Shown in pieces: positions 6,455 to 8,667 of a stretch of DNA of 8,667 nucleotides. The first letter of the stretch is position 1; each line of letters begins with the position of its first letter. The stretch is from an uncultured Bryobacterales bacterium (GTDB lineage: Bacteria; Acidobacteriota; Terriglobia; Bryobacterales; Bryobacteraceae). The position numbers were made by a program, and so were the translations under genes. Where the stretch lies: NCBI GenBank assembly GCA_937859895.1, contig CALMAV010000601.1, positions 1-8,667 on the forward strand. Reading direction: 5' to 3'. The notes beneath the pieces are model-generated. The model saw nothing but the letters and a program-made list of their open reading frames with translations. It was not told the DNA's origin and made no database searches.

Positions 6455-6659
6455 CTAGGATCAAGCCGCGGCTGCATATGCCCGGAAGCTATGACTGAAA
6501 AGGTGATGAAGCTGAATGACCGTGGTCAACTGCGCTCTTATCGACAACACTCGCGCCGTGGGCAACGCTCTGACGGTTATCGAACTCACGCAGACCTACA
6601 ACCCTCGATATGTATCCGAGAGCAATCAGCAACGTAAGCTGGTGCGTTTGACCAGGCCA

Positions 6660-8667
6660 CTAAGCGACGGGCCTCACCTGCGGTTCCCGTGCCCAGATGC
6701 GGCCCTTAGCAGCTTGCGCCAGGAATGCATCTCCCATTCCGCCACTGACTTCCACAATCCCTGCATCTGGTACGACGCCTGCTTTCTGGATAAGCGCCAT
6801 CGCCCCTGGGGTGTAGCCAATCACTTTTAAATGCGAGAAGGCGTCAGAAACAAAGGCAACAGCAACCGGTTGTGGAGCGAGCCGTTGAGCCGCTTCTGGT
6901 GTCAGAGCGAGAATCACGGCATCGAACAGGACCGAGGGTCCACCCGCCAGCTGGAAGTCCGCGTCGATTACCTGGCCGTCGCTGCCCTTCGCGCCCTCTA
7001 CCTTCGGAGCGATCACCTTGAACATGGCGCCCGTCTTTAGCGTGGCCGCTTTGAGAGACGAGATCATCTGAGTGTTGGTTCCGTCATCGACAAGACAGCC
7101 CACCATGCGACCTTCAAGCGTAGGCTTCGCTTTGCCGATGATGCTGAGCGCAGGAGAGAGCTTGAGGTTGGTCCGAGCCGGAACCTTAGTGCTCACGCGG
7201 TCGATCATGCTGCCCGAGCCGAGATTGGCAGCTACACGCTGTGCAATTTTTGGATCGACATTGTTGAGTTGGCCAAGAACGCGATTGCGCACCGGTTTTG
7301 CCATTACCTTGCTTAATTCGAAGGTGAACGCGTAGATGATGTGATTCTGCTCGGTCTCGGTCTGCGAGTAGAAAAACTGGCGCGCCTGGCTGTAGTGATC
7401 GCCAAAGCTCTCAGGCCGGATGCGCAATTTGTCTCCTTCGTCATGCGAAGGGAAAGTGTTGAATCCGGCTTTCGGATTCTCGCGCTCTGTGTCTGAAACC
7501 AGGGAGCTAGGGGAGTAATTGACCGAACCTTTGGGAATCATCATCTGCATGCGGCCATCGCGCTGGAAATTGCGCATGGGACAGCGTGGAGCGTTGATGG
7601 GAAGTTGCGCGAAGTTTGGGCCACCGCCAAGACGCGTGATCTGCGTATCCAGATACGAGAAGAGACGCCCCTGCAGCAAGGGATCGTTGGTGAAATCGAT
7701 GCCCGGAACGACGTGGGTGGGACAGTAAGCAACCTGCTCGGTCTCAGCGAAGAAGTTGTCAGGGTTCCTGTCGAGAACCATTCTTCCAACTGGACGGAGC
7801 GGAAGAATCTCTTCGGGAATCAGCTTGGTAGCGTCGAGAACGTCAAAGTCGAACTTCTTCGCGAAGTCTTCATCGAAAGCCTGAACATAGAATCCCCACT
7901 CCGGAAACTTCCCCGCAGCGATTGAGTTCCAAAGATCCTTGCGATGGTAGTCCGGATCGGCCCCATTGATCTTTACCGCTTCGTCCCAGATCACGGACTG
8001 CAAGCCGAGCTTGGGGCGCCAGTGAAACTTAACATACGTCGACTTGCCTGATGCGTTGACCAAGCGGAAGGTGTGAACACCGAAGCCTTCCATCATCGTG
8101 TAGGACCGCGGGATCGTGCGATCCGACATGATCCACATCAGCATGTTGGTGCTTTCCGGAGTGAGCGAAACGAAATCCCAGAAATTATTATGCGCAGTCT
8201 GACCTTGCGGAAATCCGCTGTTCGGTTCCTGCTTCTGAGCATGAATCAGATCCGGGAACTTCATCGCATCTTGAATAAAGAACACAGGAATGTTATTGCC
8301 AGCAACATCCCAGTTGCCTTCCTTGGTGTAGTGCTTCACAGCAAATCCGCGCACATCGCGATACAGATCGCTGCCCCCTCGATTAGGTCCGACGATAGAG
8401 AAGCGGGTGAAGACGGGGGTGCGCTCGCCGACACGTTGGAATAGGTCAGCCTTGCAGATGTCAGAGAGTGAATGCGTCAGTTCGAAGTAACCGTGAGCAG
8501 CCGATCCCCGGGCATGGACCACACGCTCTGGAATACGCTCATGATCGAAGTGGTTGATCTTTTCCCGATAGATGAAGTCTTCGAGCAGGACGGGGCCTTT
8601 GGAGCCGACCGTGAGTTGGTTCTCGTCGTCAGCGATGACCAGGCCCTGATTTGTCGTCAAATTGGGA
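6660..8667 (-). CDS. katE: Large-subunit (HPII/KatE-type) heme catalase, N-terminus beyond right edge
   Basis: It decomposes hydrogen peroxide to water and oxygen in the cytoplasm. Numbering from the TTG at 8660, the visible 666 residues hold the catalase core (to about 480) and the C-terminal flavodoxin/GATase-like domain found only in large-subunit enzymes (about 515-666: GRMVGCLVDDG, GGPSVLFDAVIL, ending near RIWAREPQ). Key sites are the distal His49 in VVHARGSAAHG, Asn122/Asn123 in AGNNIPVFF, and the heme ligand Tyr336 in GRLFSYLDTQ with Arg332. Cys313 lies exactly 23 residues before that Tyr. One extra Gly appears in RLGGGPNF (343-350), usually RLGGPNF. The TTG is probably not the start: codons for Pro-Asn precede it in frame and PNLTTNQG is the usual internal sequence, so an N-terminal extension should lie outside the window. 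The stop is TAG at 6660-6662. Confidence 0.95.
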   Translation of the reverse strand, partial: PNLTTNQGLVIADDENQLTVGSKGPVLLEDFIYREKINHFDHERIPERVVHARGSAAHGYFELTHSLSDICKADLFQRVGERTPVFTRFSIVGPNRGGSDLYRDVRGFAVKHYTKEGNWDVAGNNIPVFFIQDAMKFPDLIHAQKQEPNSGFPQGQTAHNNFWDFVSLTPESTNMLMWIMSDRTIPRSYTMMEGFGVHTFRLVNASGKSTYVKFHWRPKLGLQSVIWDEAVKINGADPDYHRKDLWNSIAAGKFPEWGFYVQAFDEDFAKKFDFDVLDATKLIPEEILPLRPVGRMVLDRNPDNFFAETEQVAYCPTHVVPGIDFTNDPLLQGRLFSYLDTQITRLGGGPNFAQLPINAPRCPMRNFQRDGRMQMMIPKGSVNYSPSSLVSDTERENPKAGFNTFPSHDEGDKLRIRPESFGDHYSQARQFFYSQTETEQNHIIYAFTFELSKVMAKPVRNRVLGQLNNVDPKIAQRVAANLGSGSMIDRVSTKVPARTNLKLSPALSIIGKAKPTLEGRMVGCLVDDGTNTQMISSLKAATLKTGAMFKVIAPKVEGAKGSDGQVIDADFQLAGGPSVLFDAVILALTPEAAQRLAPQPVAVAFVSDAFSHLKVIGYTPGAMALIQKAGVVPDAGIVEVSGGMGDAFLAQAAKGRIWAREPQVRPVA

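Larger units (their letters stand above)
5695..6659. other. Gene-free stretch of 965 bases between ssrA and the catalase gene
   Basis: I find no gene I can support here. Short open frames exist on both strands (for example 5983-6498 plus, TTG start, 171 codons; 5935-6270 minus; 5712-5945 plus). None has a good ribosome site, a recognisable motif or protein-like composition, and they overlap one another. No tRNA is visible, nor any second copy of the ssrA 3' end that would mark an integrated island. What it does hold is a strong hairpin at 6340-6367 beside a G-rich run (6329-6344), and a weaker 6-bp hairpin at 6437-6454. It may carry leftover sequence from decayed genes or an untranslated RNA. 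Confidence 0.55.

Noticed and set aside
5983..6498. 171-codon open frame on the plus strand with a TTG start
   Set aside because: No ribosome site, no recognisable domain, a composition rich in Arg, Gly and Trp as in chance frames, and it runs through the strong hairpin at 6340-6367.
6516..6830. 104-codon open frame on the plus strand overlapping the catalase 3' end
   Set aside because: Over half of it is antisense to the conserved catalase C-terminal domain, and the remainder shows no motif.

Overview
The window looks like a chromosomal segment of a Gram-negative soil bacterium, most likely an acidobacterium (Terriglobia type). This is inferred from the LptD outer-membrane protein, the style of ClpS, a tmRNA whose tag ends in FAYAA, and many adjacent genes on opposite strands with short gaps. 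I cannot run a search, so the phylum call is provisional. No mobile element, CRISPR array, plasmid origin or tRNA gene is visible.

Layout from left to right. (1) A minus-strand gene for an exported LolA/DUF2092-like protein enters from the left edge and starts at 762. (2) After a 151-base divergent gap, a plus-strand Uma2-family (DUF820) PD-(D/E)XK protein runs 914-1414. (3) Converging on it, 25 bases away, is a large minus-strand lptD (1440-3827, start uncertain), the outer-membrane LPS translocon barrel. (4) Divergent from lptD is a plus-strand gene (3993-4871) for a membrane protein with an N-terminal zinc ribbon and a C-terminal RDD domain. (5) Converging on that, 14 bases away, is minus-strand clpS (4886-5230), the Clp protease adaptor. 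(6) Divergent from clpS, 102 bases away, is the tmRNA gene ssrA (5333-5694). Its seven-pair acceptor stem has G-U at pair 3, it has an encoded CCA, and its tag reading frame encodes ANNQQFAYAA. (7) The stretch 5695-6659 has no gene I can support. It holds one strong hairpin beside a G-rich run. (8) A minus-strand large-subunit (KatE/HPII type) catalase fills 6660-8667 and continues past the right edge.

The genes are mostly housekeeping: envelope biogenesis (LptD, perhaps the LolA-like protein), protein quality control (ClpS beside tmRNA) and oxidative stress defence (catalase). ClpS and tmRNA both feed Clp proteases, ClpS through N-degrons and tmRNA through C-terminal tags, so their divergent pairing is functionally coherent. 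I see no new multi-gene system. The points most worth checking are a probable Cys-Tyr crosslink in the catalase, an Asp where ClpS normally has its substrate-binding His, the non-ATG start of lptD, and the gene-free region after ssrA.
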